Source of the DNA: Prochlorococcus sp. AG-676-M04
GTDB lineage: Bacteria > Cyanobacteriota > Cyanobacteriia > PCC-6307 > Cyanobiaceae
Assembly (NCBI GenBank): GCA_003210895.1
Contig: QCUB01000007.1
Coordinates: forward strand, 1-43,482
Reading direction: 5' to 3'
DNA length: 43,482 bases
The position numbers and the translations under genes are program-made. Position 1 is the first letter of the stretch, and each line of letters begins with the position of its first letter. The notes beneath the pieces were generated by a model, which worked only from the letters and a program-made list of their open reading frames with translations, was not told the origin of the DNA and made no database searches. Below are positions 33,484 to 43,482 of the stretch, in pieces.

Positions 33484-34740
33484 ATGAATAGTAAAAGAAT
33501 TTTTCATGATCCAATACATAAAGAAATAATCATTGATTCAGATAGACCTGAAGAGTTAATGATAATGGAGCTCATTGATACTTTGGCATTTCAGAGATTG
33601 AGGAGAATAAAGCAATTGGGGGCAGCCTCTCTTCTTTTTCATGGTGCAGAATCTAGTAGATTTACTCACTCAATTGGTGTATTTTGCGTTGCGAGAAAGA
33701 TTTATAGAAGACTAATTGAGACAAAACCCGAATTTAGTCAAAATAAATTTATACTTTTTGGAGCTGCTCTTTTACATGATTTAGGTCATGGTCCCTTAAG
33801 TCACACAAGTGAGGTTATCTTTTCTCATAATCATGAGCACTGGTCTAAAAAACTAGTTAAAAATTATTCCCCAATCAATTCAATTCTTAAAAAATTTGGA
33901 AGCGAATTACCTGATCAGATTGCTAACTTATTTGAAACGCAAAATCTATTTTCAAAACCTTTAAAAACATTAATTAGTAGCGAAATTGACTGTGATCGAC
34001 TTGATTATTTGTTACGTGATAGTTACAACACTGGGACAAAATATGGATTAGTCGATTTAGAAAGAATTATTTCAGCGCTAACTTTTTCTCCTGATGGAAA
34101 TATCGCAATAAAACCAAAAGGTGTAATAGCAATTGAACATTTTTTAGTTCTAAGGAACATGATGTATAGAACTATTTATAACCATAGAATAAACGAAATT
34201 TCTACTTGGATTTTAGAAAAAATTATTTATTCTATAAAAAATAATTCCGCCCCAAAAAAAATATGGATAGAAGAAAGTATGCGTAGATGGATATTTTCTC
34301 CAAAAGATCTTGAGATTAAGGACTTCCTTGAAAATGACGATATAGTTTTTTATTTTCATTTAATGAAATGGAAAGATGAATCTTTTGAGCCTCTAGAATC
34401 TCTTTGTAGAATGTTTATTGATAGGAAATTATTAAAAGCATCAGATATAAGTTTCCTAACTAAATTAGAAAGACTCGAAATCTTAGCTTTTGCAAGGAGA
34501 AAATGTAAATTAAATAATTATGATTCAGAAATATTTTGTGGCATCAAAGAAAGATCTTTTAAAGGTTTTAAATCTAATAATTCATTAAAAATATGGGATG
34601 GTACATATCAAAACTCATTGGAAAATCATTCGGGATTAATAAAAACATTGATGACATCGAACAATAGTTCACTTATTATTTATCCAGGGGAGTTTAGAAA
34701 AGATATTGAAGACCAGATCAAATTATTAAGGGATAATTAA
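33484..34740 (+). CDS. HD-domain phosphohydrolase (dNTPase/SAMHD1-like)
   Basis: QRLRRIKQLGAASLLFHGAESSRFTHSIGV, ALLHDLGHGPLSHTSE, EIDCDRLDYLLRDSYNTGTKYG. Confidence 0.9.
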   Translation: MNSKRIFHDPIHKEIIIDSDRPEELMIMELIDTLAFQRLRRIKQLGAASLLFHGAESSRFTHSIGVFCVARKIYRRLIETKPEFSQNKFILFGAALLHDLGHGPLSHTSEVIFSHNHEHWSKKLVKNYSPINSILKKFGSELPDQIANLFETQNLFSKPLKTLISSEIDCDRLDYLLRDSYNTGTKYGLVDLERIISALTFSPDGNIAIKPKGVIAIEHFLVLRNMMYRTIYNHRINEISTWILEKIIYSIKNNSAPKKIWIEESMRRWIFSPKDLEIKDFLENDDIVFYFHLMKWKDESFEPLESLCRMFIDRKLLKASDISFLTKLERLEILAFARRKCKLNNYDSEIFCGIKERSFKGFKSNNSLKIWDGTYQNSLENHSGLIKTLMTSNNSSLIIYPGEFRKDIEDQIKLLRDN

Positions 34741-34743
34741 TAA

Positions 34744-35403
34744 ATGAAATTAATTTTAAGAAGCGAAGCTAATGAGTTTATTAAATCAATATCTTTCAAA
34801 AAGTTTGACCTTTGCAAAAGTTTCATTACCGAATTAGGTGCCATCAAAAAACCAGCTGCAGCTAATCTAATTACATTAGATGAAAAAATTAATTCTCATG
34901 AAATAGCAAAATTACAACTTACCCTTAAAAATAATAATATTAGCCTTACAAACATATATTCAAATGATAGGGTAACAGTAATAAGTGGAAAGTCTTTAAA
35001 AATTAACTCAACATTATTAAATATCAATGACCTTAAAAATGAATTATCTATAGTTCCTTCAGATCAAAAAAAGGATATTCTTCACAAAGGAACGGTTAGA
35101 TCAGGGGATAGAATATCTTCAAATGGTGATCTTTTTATAATGGGAGATGTTAATCCAGGAGCTATAGTTTCTGCAAAGAATAATGTTTATGTTTGGGGAA
35201 AATTATTAGGTATTGCATTCGCCGGTGAAAATGGGAATAGAAATGCTTCAATTGCCTCACTTTGTCTAAGCCCTCTACAATTAAGGATTTGTGAAGTTGT
35301 AGCTATAGGTCCAAAAGAGAAGCCAAAGTATCAATATCCCGAAGTGGCAATATTGGAAAACAAGAAGATAATCATTAAGCCTTACCCTTTAAATAAAAAC
35401 TAA
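34744..35403 (+). CDS. minC: Septum site-determining protein MinC
   Basis: RSGDRISSNGDLFIMGDVNPGAIVSAKNNVYVWGKLLGIAFAGENGN; next to minD and minE. Confidence 0.92.
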   Translation: MKLILRSEANEFIKSISFKKFDLCKSFITELGAIKKPAAANLITLDEKINSHEIAKLQLTLKNNNISLTNIYSNDRVTVISGKSLKINSTLLNINDLKNELSIVPSDQKKDILHKGTVRSGDRISSNGDLFIMGDVNPGAIVSAKNNVYVWGKLLGIAFAGENGNRNASIASLCLSPLQLRICEVVAIGPKEKPKYQYPEVAILENKKIIIKPYPLNKN

Positions 35404-35522
35404 AAATAAAACAATATTTTGAAATAAATTAATTAACAAGCAATAAATTTAAGAATTACTTAACTTTTCTAAAATTTAACCATTTAAATCTAGCTTATTA
35501 TTTATAAAATTATTGATTTTTT

Positions 35523-36338
35523 GTGTCGGAAAATACTCGCACCATATTAATTTGCTCAGGTAAAGGTGGGGTTGGCAAAACCACCCTAACCGCAAATCTT
35601 GGTATTGCCCTTGCGAATAGTGGTGCTACAACAGCTGTTCTAGATGCTGATTTTGGATTAAGAAATCTTGACCTTCTCTTGGGTCTAGAAAATCGTATCA
35701 TTTACACAGCTCAAGATGTACTAGACAAGAACTGTCGTCTTGACCAAGCATTAGTTAGACATAAAAAGGAACCTAATTTAGCTCTCTTACCTGCTGGTGA
35801 TCCTAGGATGCTTGATTGGATGAAGCCTGAAGACATGAAACAAATTAGTAAATTACTTAGTGAAAAGTTTGATTATGTTCTAGTAGATTGTCCAGCAGGA
35901 GTTGAGGATGGTTTTAAAAATGCTCTTTCAGCATGTAAGGAAGCGATAGTAGTAACAAATCCTGAATTATCTGCTGTTCGTGATGCAGACAGAGTTATAG
36001 GAATTTTAAATACTTCTGATATAAAACCAATACAGTTAGTAATTAATAGAGTTCGCCCTAACATGATGGCTAATCAAGAGATGCTTTCAATAGAAGATGT
36101 TCAGAGTATCCTTTCATTGCCTTTGTTAGGTATTGTTTTAGAGGATGAACAAGTAATAATAAGTACCAATAGAGGAGAACCCCTTACTCTTTCAGATAGT
36201 AAATCTCCAGCTAAAAAATGTTATTTAAATGTATCTCAAAGGCTTACAGGAAAAGATATCCCAATTATCGATCCAAAGAAAGAAGGGAAAGGCCTAAAAG
36301 ATAAATTTATCAGATTAATGCAAACAAAGATTTTTTAA
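35523..36338 (+). CDS. minD: Septum site-determining ATPase MinD
   Basis: ILICSGKGGVGKTTLTANLGIALA deviant Walker A; GTG start. Confidence 0.97.
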   Translation: MSENTRTILICSGKGGVGKTTLTANLGIALANSGATTAVLDADFGLRNLDLLLGLENRIIYTAQDVLDKNCRLDQALVRHKKEPNLALLPAGDPRMLDWMKPEDMKQISKLLSEKFDYVLVDCPAGVEDGFKNALSACKEAIVVTNPELSAVRDADRVIGILNTSDIKPIQLVINRVRPNMMANQEMLSIEDVQSILSLPLLGIVLEDEQVIISTNRGEPLTLSDSKSPAKKCYLNVSQRLTGKDIPIIDPKKEGKGLKDKFIRLMQTKIF

Positions 36339-36341
36339 AAA

Positions 36342-36659
36342 ATGATGACACTTAGAGACCTTATAAACAAATTACTTGGCAGAGAAACTGCAAGTGCTAA
36401 TACAGCTAGGGAAAGATTACAATTAGTTTTGGCTCATGACAGAGTTGACATGAGCTCTTTGACAACTGATCTTTTGGATAAGATGAGAAAAGAAATTCTT
36501 GATGTGGTTGCTAAGTATGTTGAGATTGATTTTGAGGAAGTCGCGGTAAGTCTAGAAACCGAAGATAGAATGACTGCATTGGTTGCAAATCTACCTATCA
36601 AGAGAACCATTACTGGAGAAATAGAATTAAAAAAAAACAATAATATTTCTAAAAAGTAA
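36342..36659 (+). CDS. minE: Cell division topological specificity factor MinE
   Basis: [33 protein letters not shown]; follows minD. Confidence 0.95.
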   Translation: MMTLRDLINKLLGRETASANTARERLQLVLAHDRVDMSSLTTDLLDKMRKEILDVVAKYVEIDFEEVAVSLETEDRMTALVANLPIKRTITGEIELKKNNNISKK

Positions 36660-36727
36660 AAAAGGTTTAAAAATCTAAATTAATAAATTTTCAAATTATA
36701 CCTGGTTGAATGTAAAATAAAATTTAT

Positions 36728-36799
36728 GCCGGCTTAGCTCAGCGGTAGAGCAGCGCTTTTGTAAAGCGAAGGTCATCAGTTCAAATCTGTTAGCCGGCA
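36728..36799 (+). tRNA. tRNA-Thr(TGT)
   Basis: GCCGGCTTAGCTCAGCGGTAGAGCAGCGCTTTTGTAAAGCGAAGGTCATCAGTTCAAATCTGTTAGCCGGCA. Confidence 0.95.
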
Positions 36800-36819
36800 T
36801 TTTGAAGTTCAAGAATAGG

Positions 36820-36978
36820 TTACTCTTTTTTTGTCGAAAACAGAAAAATAAATATGAGAAAAATAAAAAGAGGTAAAAACCTTATCTCAACAAGATGAGT
36901 TAAAAATAATGTTAAAGGTTCAAATATCCAGTGAGAAAAAATTTGTATTAAAAAAATAAAAAAAATAAGAGTAATCAT
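36820..36978 (-). CDS. Small Phe-rich membrane protein, 52 aa (MITLIFFIFLIQIFSHWIFEPLTLFLTHLVEIRFLPLFIFLIFIFLFSTKKE)
   Basis: Complete ORF whose start touches the stop of the downstream-numbered minus-strand tsaC, suggesting co-transcription. Confidence 0.5.
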   Translation of the reverse strand: MITLIFFIFLIQIFSHWIFEPLTLFLTHLVEIRFLPLFIFLIFIFLFSTKKE

Positions 36979-37559
36979 TATCCTATTTCAGGAATTAAGA
37001 CTTGTCCCTCTCTAATTATTTTCCATTCTCCGTAATTAACCCAGGATATAATAGTACTAGCTTTACCGCTACATTTCTCCCAAGGAACGGGCCCTAAAAT
37101 ATCTACATTAGGTAAGTCAATCGAGATTCCTTTTGCACTAGTCTTTGATGGTAAACCTGAGATATTCGCACTTGAAGTTAATAGTGGGCCACTTTTCTTT
37201 ATAAGAAATTTAGCCATCATTGAATTTGGGATTCTTAAACCCAGTGTAAAGTTACTACAGGACAGTAATGATTTGCTTTCCTTAGAGATTGGAATAATCA
37301 TTGTTAATGGTCCCGGCCAATATCTAGAAGCCATATATTTGTAATCATCTAATGCAGATTCATGAACAAACTCATTAAATTGATAATTTTCTGCTCCCAT
37401 GAGTATTAAAGGTTTATTTTTACTTCTTTTTTTTACCTTATAAATTATCTCCGAGAACTTTGGTAGGCATCCAATGGCAGGTAAAGTATCAGTCTGAAAA
37501 ATTATGGGTAAACCACTATTTAGTTTTTCTAAAGCTAATTTTTGATCAATGACATTCAT
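36978..37559 (-). CDS. tsaC: L-threonylcarbamoyladenylate synthase (Sua5/YrdC)
   Basis: PIIFQTDTLPAIGCLP, KKRSKNKPLILM, RYWPGPLTMIIP, TSSANISG. Confidence 0.9.
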   Translation of the reverse strand: MNVIDQKLALEKLNSGLPIIFQTDTLPAIGCLPKFSEIIYKVKKRSKNKPLILMGAENYQFNEFVHESALDDYKYMASRYWPGPLTMIIPISKESKSLLSCSNFTLGLRIPNSMMAKFLIKKSGPLLTSSANISGLPSKTSAKGISIDLPNVDILGPVPWEKCSGKASTIISWVNYGEWKIIREGQVLIPEIG

Positions 37560-37579
37560 TTAAATTATTAACCATTAAT

Positions 37580-38449
37580 TCATTTATATCTTCCAATTGT
37601 AAATCTTCCAATTCCAGAAAAATCTTTTAATACTTTTACCTCAGTAAATTTATTTTCAAGAAACAATTTTTTTACTCTCTCTCCTTGGTCAAAATGATTC
37701 TCGATCAATAAACAACCCTTATCTTTTAAATAAATGGGCGCATTTTGAACTATTTCCTTTATGTGATCTAAACCATCTTTCCCGCCCAAAAGAGCATTTT
37801 TAGGTTCGAAATTCTTCACCTCTATTGGTAATTTACTATAAGTATCTAGTGGAATATATGGAGGATTAGCTATAGCTAAATCTATTTCTCCTTTGAAATT
37901 TTCAAGAGGATCCCACCAGTTCCCATTATAAAATTTCAAATTAAATTGATTAGAATTTTTAGTAAAATTTCTCGAGGCAATCTCAATAGCATTTTTATCT
38001 ATGTCTGTTGCTATTCCATGCCAATTTGGATTTGCCATTGCTAATGCGATGCTAATTGCACCTGAACCAGTTCCTAGATCAACAAAGGTAATTTCTTCTG
38101 CCTTATTTTTAAATCTTCCCAAAATTATTTCAACTATAATTTCTGTTTCTGGTCTTGGAATGAGAACTTTATTTGAAACCTCTAATTTGAGATCTCTCCA
38201 ATATGAAATTCCGCTAACATATTGAACGGGAATAGAGGTATTAAGATGATCATCCCAAAAATATTCCAGTAATTCTAGATTTATTTTTAGTTCAAAGTTT
38301 TTTTCTGATTTTATTTTCAGTAAATTTAATTTTTCATATGATAAACCCCCCAAAGAATCAATTAAAAGGTTAAGTGATTGTTTGTCTCCTCCTTTTAATA
38401 ATTGTTTTTCTTTCCACATCGAAAATTCTTCTGCGGAAATAATACACAT
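37580..38449 (-). CDS. prmC: Release factor glutamine N5-methyltransferase
   Basis: VLIPRPETEIIVE, FVDLGTGSGAISIALA, IANPPYIP (NPPY). Confidence 0.95.
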   Translation of the reverse strand: MCIISAEEFSMWKEKQLLKGGDKQSLNLLIDSLGGLSYEKLNLLKIKSEKNFELKINLELLEYFWDDHLNTSIPVQYVSGISYWRDLKLEVSNKVLIPRPETEIIVEIILGRFKNKAEEITFVDLGTGSGAISIALAMANPNWHGIATDIDKNAIEIASRNFTKNSNQFNLKFYNGNWWDPLENFKGEIDLAIANPPYIPLDTYSKLPIEVKNFEPKNALLGGKDGLDHIKEIVQNAPIYLKDKGCLLIENHFDQGERVKKLFLENKFTEVKVLKDFSGIGRFTIGRYK

Positions 38450-38461
38450 TAAATATTAAAC

Positions 38462-38614
38462 TTAACGTTTTGGACCAAGTTTACCTTTACTAGAGTCTGA
38501 GTAAAAGCTTGATTTTTCTCCATCCTGTGTCGAAATAAATAAACCAATCAAAAATATTGTTGGTACTCCTACAAAAAGAAGACTTGCTACGAACCCAAAA
38601 TTTGTTGTTTCCAT
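38462..38614 (-). CDS. psbM: Photosystem II protein PsbM
   Basis: METTNFGFVASLLFVGVPTIFLIGLFISTQDGEKSSFYSDSSKGKLGPKR, 50 aa; read by hand, not in the track. Confidence 0.85.
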   Translation of the reverse strand: METTNFGFVASLLFVGVPTIFLIGLFISTQDGEKSSFYSDSSKGKLGPKR

Positions 38615-38717
38615 TAAAAATACAAATTTACTTATTTATTAAAGACTATAAACGTTTAAATAGAAATTGAGTAGAAAAATCAAAAAGTCTACTAACTCAT
38701 TAACAGTCTTAAACAAT

Positions 38718-39080
38718 TTATCTAGGCAACTTTTTGTTTTCAGCAGATTTTTTCAAATCTTTTAAATTTGACGGCGGGGATTGAGGCTTAGTAAGTATTA
38801 CTGCAGATGACTTTATTAAAGTTTGACAAGCAAGTCTCCAGTTATCAGGTCTATTTTTGAGTTTTTCTTCTTCAACTACAGTAAGAGGACTAAGAGAATT
38901 TTTCGTTCCTCCTTCAACTGAGACAAAACAAGTACTGCATTGCCCAACTCCACCACAATTTCCTAATATCCCTTTTAATCCATAAAGTTGTAATTGCTCT
39001 CTAATTACTAACTCTCTTAAATTCTCTCCAGGTTTACATTGAATATCTATACCTTCCCTGATGAATCTGATAGTTGTCAT
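38718..39080 (-). CDS. Plant-type [2Fe-2S] ferredoxin
   Basis: GNCGGVGQCSTCFVSV plus downstream WRLACQTLI cluster ligands. Confidence 0.9.
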   Translation of the reverse strand: MTTIRFIREGIDIQCKPGENLRELVIREQLQLYGLKGILGNCGGVGQCSTCFVSVEGGTKNSLSPLTVVEEEKLKNRPDNWRLACQTLIKSSAVILTKPQSPPSNLKDLKKSAENKKLPR

Positions 39081-39303
39081 TTTTTTAGTTATTTTTATCT
39101 ATTTTGGCGCTTTACTTTGAGAATTGTGACCAAAATATTAACATATTTTAGTTAAAATTTCCCTGTAATCCAAGTGATAGAAAGATATCTGCCCCATTTT
39201 ACTAAGAAAATTAATTTATTTACAAAACTCTCTCAAAGCCCAAAAAACCCTTACTATCATGATGTTTAGCTGTTAATTCAGCATCGTTACAAGAATTTAA
39301 CCG

Positions 39304-40827
39304 ATGGGATTGCCTTGGTATCGAGTTCACACAGTAGTTATCAACGACCCAGGTCGACTACTAGCTGTGCATCTCATGCATACTGCATTATTAGCCGGCT
39401 GGGCCGGTTCTATGGCTTTATATGAATTAGCCATTTTTGATCCTTCAGACGCTGTTCTAAATCCAATGTGGAGACAGGGAATGTATGTCATGCCATTTAT
39501 GGCAAGATTAGGAATCACAAGTAGTTGGAACGGATGGGATATTACTGGTGCTACTGGAGTTGATCCAGGATTCTGGAGCTTTGAAGGTGTTGCCGCAGCC
39601 CACATTGTTTTTAGTGGACTTTTAATGCTTGCTTCAATCTGGCATTGGACATATTGGGATTTAGAGTTATGGGAGGATGAAAGGACAGGGGAACCTGCTC
39701 TTGATCTCCCAAGAATATTTGGGATACATCTTCTTTTGGCAGGGATTACTTGCTTTGGATTCGGTGCTTTTCATTGTGCGAATGTCGGCATTTGGGTTTC
39801 AGACCCTTATGGTTTAACTGGGCATGTCGAACCAGTATCTCCATCCTGGGGAGCAGATGGATTTAATCCATTCAATCCTGGAGGAATAGTTGCCAATCAT
39901 ATCGCAGCAGGACTTCTTGGTATTATTGGTGGAATATTTCACATTACCAACAGACCAGGAGAAAGGCTCTATAGAGCTTTGAAACTGGGGAGTCTGGAAG
40001 GAGTATTAGCAAGTGCTTTAGCGGCTGTTCTTTTTGTATCTTTTGTCGTCGCTGGTACTATGTGGTATGGATCTGCCACAACCCCTGTAGAATTATTTGG
40101 ACCTACAAGATATCAATGGGACTCTGGTTACTTCAAAACTGAAATAAATAGGAGAGTTCAAACAGCTATCGATAATGGCGCAACCAGAGAAGAAGCATAT
40201 GCTTCAATTCCAGAAAAGTTAGCTTTCTACGACTATGTAGGGAATAGCCCTGCTAAAGGAGGTTTGTTTAGGGTTGGAGCTCTTGTAAATGGAGATGGTT
40301 TACCAACTGGTTGGCAAGGTCATATTGCTTTCCAGGATAAAGAAGGTAATGATTTGGAAGTTAGAAGAATTCCTAACTTCTTTGAAAATTTCCCAGTTAT
40401 TTTGGAAGATAAGGAAGGAAATGTAAGAGCGGATATCCCCTTTAGAAGAGCTGAAGCAAAGTATTCATTTGAACAAACTGGTATTACAGCTACTATTTAC
40501 GGGGGTGATCTTAATGGGCAGACATTTACAGATCCTGCGGTGGTTAAGAGATTAGCTAGAAAAGCGCAGCTTGGAGAGGCATTCAAATTTGATAGAGAAA
40601 CTTATAAATCTGATGGAGTATTCCGAAGTTCTCCAAGAGCTTGGTTTACTTATGCACATTTATGTTTCGGATTATTATTCTTATTTGGTCATTGGTGGCA
40701 TGCTTCAAGAACTCTTTACAGAGACTCGTTTGCTGGTATTGACGCCGAAATAGGTGATCAAGTTGAGTTTGGTCTCTTTAAGAAACTTGGCGACGAAACC
40801 ACTAGAAGAATCCCTGGAAGGGTCTAA
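39304..40827 (+). CDS. psbB: Photosystem II CP47 chlorophyll protein
   Basis: [43 protein letters not shown]. Confidence 0.99.
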   Translation: MGLPWYRVHTVVINDPGRLLAVHLMHTALLAGWAGSMALYELAIFDPSDAVLNPMWRQGMYVMPFMARLGITSSWNGWDITGATGVDPGFWSFEGVAAAHIVFSGLLMLASIWHWTYWDLELWEDERTGEPALDLPRIFGIHLLLAGITCFGFGAFHCANVGIWVSDPYGLTGHVEPVSPSWGADGFNPFNPGGIVANHIAAGLLGIIGGIFHITNRPGERLYRALKLGSLEGVLASALAAVLFVSFVVAGTMWYGSATTPVELFGPTRYQWDSGYFKTEINRRVQTAIDNGATREEAYASIPEKLAFYDYVGNSPAKGGLFRVGALVNGDGLPTGWQGHIAFQDKEGNDLEVRRIPNFFENFPVILEDKEGNVRADIPFRRAEAKYSFEQTGITATIYGGDLNGQTFTDPAVVKRLARKAQLGEAFKFDRETYKSDGVFRSSPRAWFTYAHLCFGLLFLFGHWWHASRTLYRDSFAGIDAEIGDQVEFGLFKKLGDETTRRIPGRV

Positions 40828-40851
40828 ATTAAACTTTATTATTTTTTTCTC

Positions 40852-40950
40852 ATGGAAGCTTTTGCTTACGTACTTATTTTAACTCTCGCAGTTGTCACTC
40901 TATTTTTTGCAGTCGCTTTTAGAGATCCACCTAAATTCGACAGGAAATAA
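40852..40950 (+). CDS. psbT: Photosystem II protein PsbT
   Basis: [32 protein letters not shown]; downstream of psbB. Confidence 0.95.
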   Translation: MEAFAYVLILTLAVVTLFFAVAFRDPPKFDRK

Positions 40951-40955
40951 AGTAA

Positions 40956-40990
40956 AAAATCTCTCCAATGTGTTGGAGGGATTTTTTTTT
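40956..40990 (+). terminator. Rho-independent terminator of psbB-psbT
   Basis: TCTCTCCAA-tgtg-TTGGAGGGA followed by a long T tract. Confidence 0.85.
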
Positions 40991-41053
40991 ACCACTTTTC
41001 ATATTCGTAATATTAATCTACTATTAGAGGTATAGATTGTATTAATTCACTAT

Positions 41054-41533
41054 ATGCAGTGTCCTACCTGTCAAAACACAGATAGCAGAGTTTTAGAATC
41101 TAGATCTGCTGATACTGGTAAAAGTGTAAGAAGAAGAAGAGAATGTTTAAATTGCAGCTTTAGATTTACCACTTATGAAAGAGTTGAGACAATGCCGATT
41201 TCAGTTCTAAAAAAGGATGGAAGTAGAGAATTATTTAATAAAGATAAATTAGTAACTGGGATATCTAGAGCATGTGAAAAAACTACATTTTCGAGAGAAG
41301 CTATTATTAACTTTGTTGATGGTATTGAATCGCAAATAATACAAGACTCAAATAAAGATCTTAAATCTTCTCAAATTGGAGAATTAATTCTTAAAGGGTT
41401 AAGGAAAGAGAATGAAGTTGCTTACATAAGATATGCATCAGTTTATAGAAAGTTTAATGGAGTAAAAGACTTTGTTGCTACTCTTGAATCTTTAAAAGGT
41501 AGTTCAAAAAATGAATTAGCTTCAATTTCATAA
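41054..41533 (+). CDS. nrdR: Transcriptional repressor NrdR
   Basis: [45 protein letters not shown]. Confidence 0.97.
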   Translation: MQCPTCQNTDSRVLESRSADTGKSVRRRRECLNCSFRFTTYERVETMPISVLKKDGSRELFNKDKLVTGISRACEKTTFSREAIINFVDGIESQIIQDSNKDLKSSQIGELILKGLRKENEVAYIRYASVYRKFNGVKDFVATLESLKGSSKNELASIS

Positions 41534-41640
41534 ATTCACCCTATCGAAGTGTAGAATATTAAATACAAATAATTTGCTCTTTAGTTTGCAGGCTAAAAGC
41601 ATTCCTTTCTAACTACCTTAGGTGGTCTGCGTTTTAACAA

Positions 41641-42732
41641 ATGATTGAAAACTCTTCCCAAACCGTAAAAGAAATTTCAGAAGACAAAGAAATTGAGAAT
41701 ATAACTGCAGAAGAAAATACTTCAGAGATTGCAAAAGAGGAAGATCTTTCATTTGACCCTAAAGACATACCTTCTGCAGATTCTTCTTCAAGTAGGCGAA
41801 ATAGTGATTTGGATAGTGCAGGATTTACTCAAGAAGAGTTTGCATCTTTATTAGGAAAATATGATTACAACTTTAAGCCTGGCGATCTTGTAAAAGGTAC
41901 AGTTTTCGCTTTAGAGCCCAAAGGCGCAATGATAGATATAGGAGCTAAGACTGCAGCTTTTATGCCTATGCAAGAAGTGTCAATAAATAGAGTTGAAGGA
42001 CTAAGTGATGTTTTGCAACCTTCAGAAAGTAGAGAATTTTTTATAATGAGTGAGGAAAATGAAGATGGCCAGTTAGCATTATCAATTAGAAGAATAGAAT
42101 ATCAAAGAGCCTGGGAAAGGGTAAGGCAACTACAAAAAGAAGATGCAACTATATATTCTGAGGTATTTGCAACTAATAGAGGAGGGGCTTTAGTAAGAGT
42201 GGAAGGATTGAGAGGTTTTATTCCTGGATCTCATATTAGTGCCCGAAAAATAAAAGAAGATTTGGAAGGTGAGTATTTACCTTTGAAATTTCTTGAGGTA
42301 GATGAGGAAAGAAACAGATTAGTTTTAAGTCATAGAAGAGCATTAGTTGAGAAAAAAATGAATAGACTTGAAGTCGGTGAAGTTGTTATAGGTTCAGTAA
42401 AGGGAATAAAACCTTATGGAGCATTCATCGATATTGGTGGTGTAAGTGGTCTTCTACATATTTCTGAAATCAGTCATGAGCATATTGAAACGCCTCATAA
42501 TGTTTTAAATGTAAATGATCAGATGAAGGTAATGATAATAGATTTAGATTCCGAGAGAGGTAGAATTTCTTTATCAACTAAAGCTTTAGAACCTGAACCA
42601 GGGGATATGTTAACTGATCCACAAAAAGTTTTTAATAAAGCTGAAGAAATGGCTGCAAAATATAAACAAATGTTACTTGAGCAAACTGATGAAAATGAAG
42701 ATCAAACAGCAGAGATTACAGAAAGCGTATAA
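41641..42732 (+). CDS. rpsA: 30S ribosomal protein S1
   Basis: Three S1/OB repeats (PGDLVKGTVFALEPKGAMIDIG; VGEVVIGSVKGIKPYGAFIDIGGVSGLLHISEIS). Confidence 0.95.
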   Translation: MIENSSQTVKEISEDKEIENITAEENTSEIAKEEDLSFDPKDIPSADSSSSRRNSDLDSAGFTQEEFASLLGKYDYNFKPGDLVKGTVFALEPKGAMIDIGAKTAAFMPMQEVSINRVEGLSDVLQPSESREFFIMSEENEDGQLALSIRRIEYQRAWERVRQLQKEDATIYSEVFATNRGGALVRVEGLRGFIPGSHISARKIKEDLEGEYLPLKFLEVDEERNRLVLSHRRALVEKKMNRLEVGEVVIGSVKGIKPYGAFIDIGGVSGLLHISEISHEHIETPHNVLNVNDQMKVMIIDLDSERGRISLSTKALEPEPGDMLTDPQKVFNKAEEMAAKYKQMLLEQTDENEDQTAEITESV

Positions 42733-42876
42733 TCTATTATTTTTTAAAGTTTTCCTTTTCTGAATAATGAATTTAAATAAATTTAATTTAGTTATTTTGT
42801 AATTTGAGCTTAATAACTATTGATTACTAATTGTGATTTAAATTAGGATTAAGATAATTATTAAAAAAAATTATAA

Positions 42877-43482
42877 ATGAGTGATTTTATTTTCACTTCT
42901 GAATCCGTTACTGAAGGCCATCCTGACAAGATCTGCGATCAAATAAGTGACGCTGTTTTAGATGCTTTATTGACCGAAGACCCAGAAAGCAGAGTAGCTT
43001 GCGAAACAGTAGTCAATACTGGTCTTTGTTTACTAACTGGTGAAATAACCTCTAAGGCAAAGCTTGATTATATAAAACTTGTAAGAAATGTAATTAAAGA
43101 AATTGGATATGAAGGTTCAAAAGCTGGAGGGTTTGACTCAAATAGCTGTGCCGTTTTAATAGCTCTTGACGAGCAATCACCTGATATTTCCCAAGGGGTA
43201 AATGAAGCAGATGATGTGAACGATGATTTGGGGGATAATACTGGGGCTGGTGATCAAGGAATAATGTTTGGGTATGCATGTGATGAAACACCTGAACTAA
43301 TGCCTTTGCCAATTAGCCTGGCTCATAGATTAGCAATACAACTTGCTAAGGTAAGACATGAAAAAGTTCTTGATTACCTCCTCCCTGATGGAAAAACTCA
43401 AGTAAGTATTGATTACAAAAAAGGTGTCCCAGTTTCAATAAACACTATTTTAATATCAACTCAGCATATGGCTGAGATTAAT
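42877..43482 (+). CDS. metK: S-adenosylmethionine synthetase, truncated by the window end
   Basis: [32 protein letters not shown]...; [12 protein letters not shown]; missing from the track because it runs off the edge. Confidence 0.97.
   Translation, partial: MSDFIFTSESVTEGHPDKICDQISDAVLDALLTEDPESRVACETVVNTGLCLLTGEITSKAKLDYIKLVRNVIKEIGYEGSKAGGFDSNSCAVLIALDEQSPDISQGVNEADDVNDDLGDNTGAGDQGIMFGYACDETPELMPLPISLAHRLAIQLAKVRHEKVLDYLLPDGKTQVSIDYKKGVPVSINTILISTQHMAEIN

Noticed and set aside
31921-38225. ORFs 31921-32109, 32531-32827, 35510-35701, 35873-36064, 36434-36640, 38001-38225
   Set aside because: Antisense or out-of-frame within petB, ctpA, minD, minE and prmC.
39327-43312. ORFs 39327-39605 (-), 40571-40753 (+), 43094-43312 (-)
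   Set aside because: Shadows of psbB and metK.

Overview
Ordinary-looking core segment of a low-GC Prochlorococcus-type genome. The identification rests on gene content: full-length PsbM, CP47/PsbT, PetB/PetD, PsaE, PTOX, GH100 invertase, and an rRNA operon with tRNA-Ile/tRNA-Ala in the spacer; no database search was possible. The window holds one complete minus-strand rRNA operon (16S, tRNA-Ile(GAT), tRNA-Ala(TGC), 23S, 5S), a tRNA-Thr(TGT), about 50 credible longer CDSs and about 15 very small ORFs (<60 aa) that the supplied ORF track omits. I found no mobile element, prophage, CRISPR array or defence island, and nothing I can assert is a new multi-gene system. The best candidates for something undescribed are: (1) a compact RNA upstream of the 79-aa gene at 7703 with two mutually exclusive hairpins (TAAACCG/CGGTTTA versus TAAACCGAA/TTCGGTTTA), which looks like a switch; (2) a ~440-nt ORF-free interval at 1249-1693 with promoter-like and terminator-like elements and exposed CU-rich anti-Shine-Dalgarno-like segments; (3) a plastoquinol oxidase (PTOX) gene sharing stop-codon bases with a convergent gene for an NdhF/NuoL N-terminus-like membrane protein; (4) a set of tiny single-TM proteins; and (5) a LexA-box-like site ahead of an 84-aa protein.
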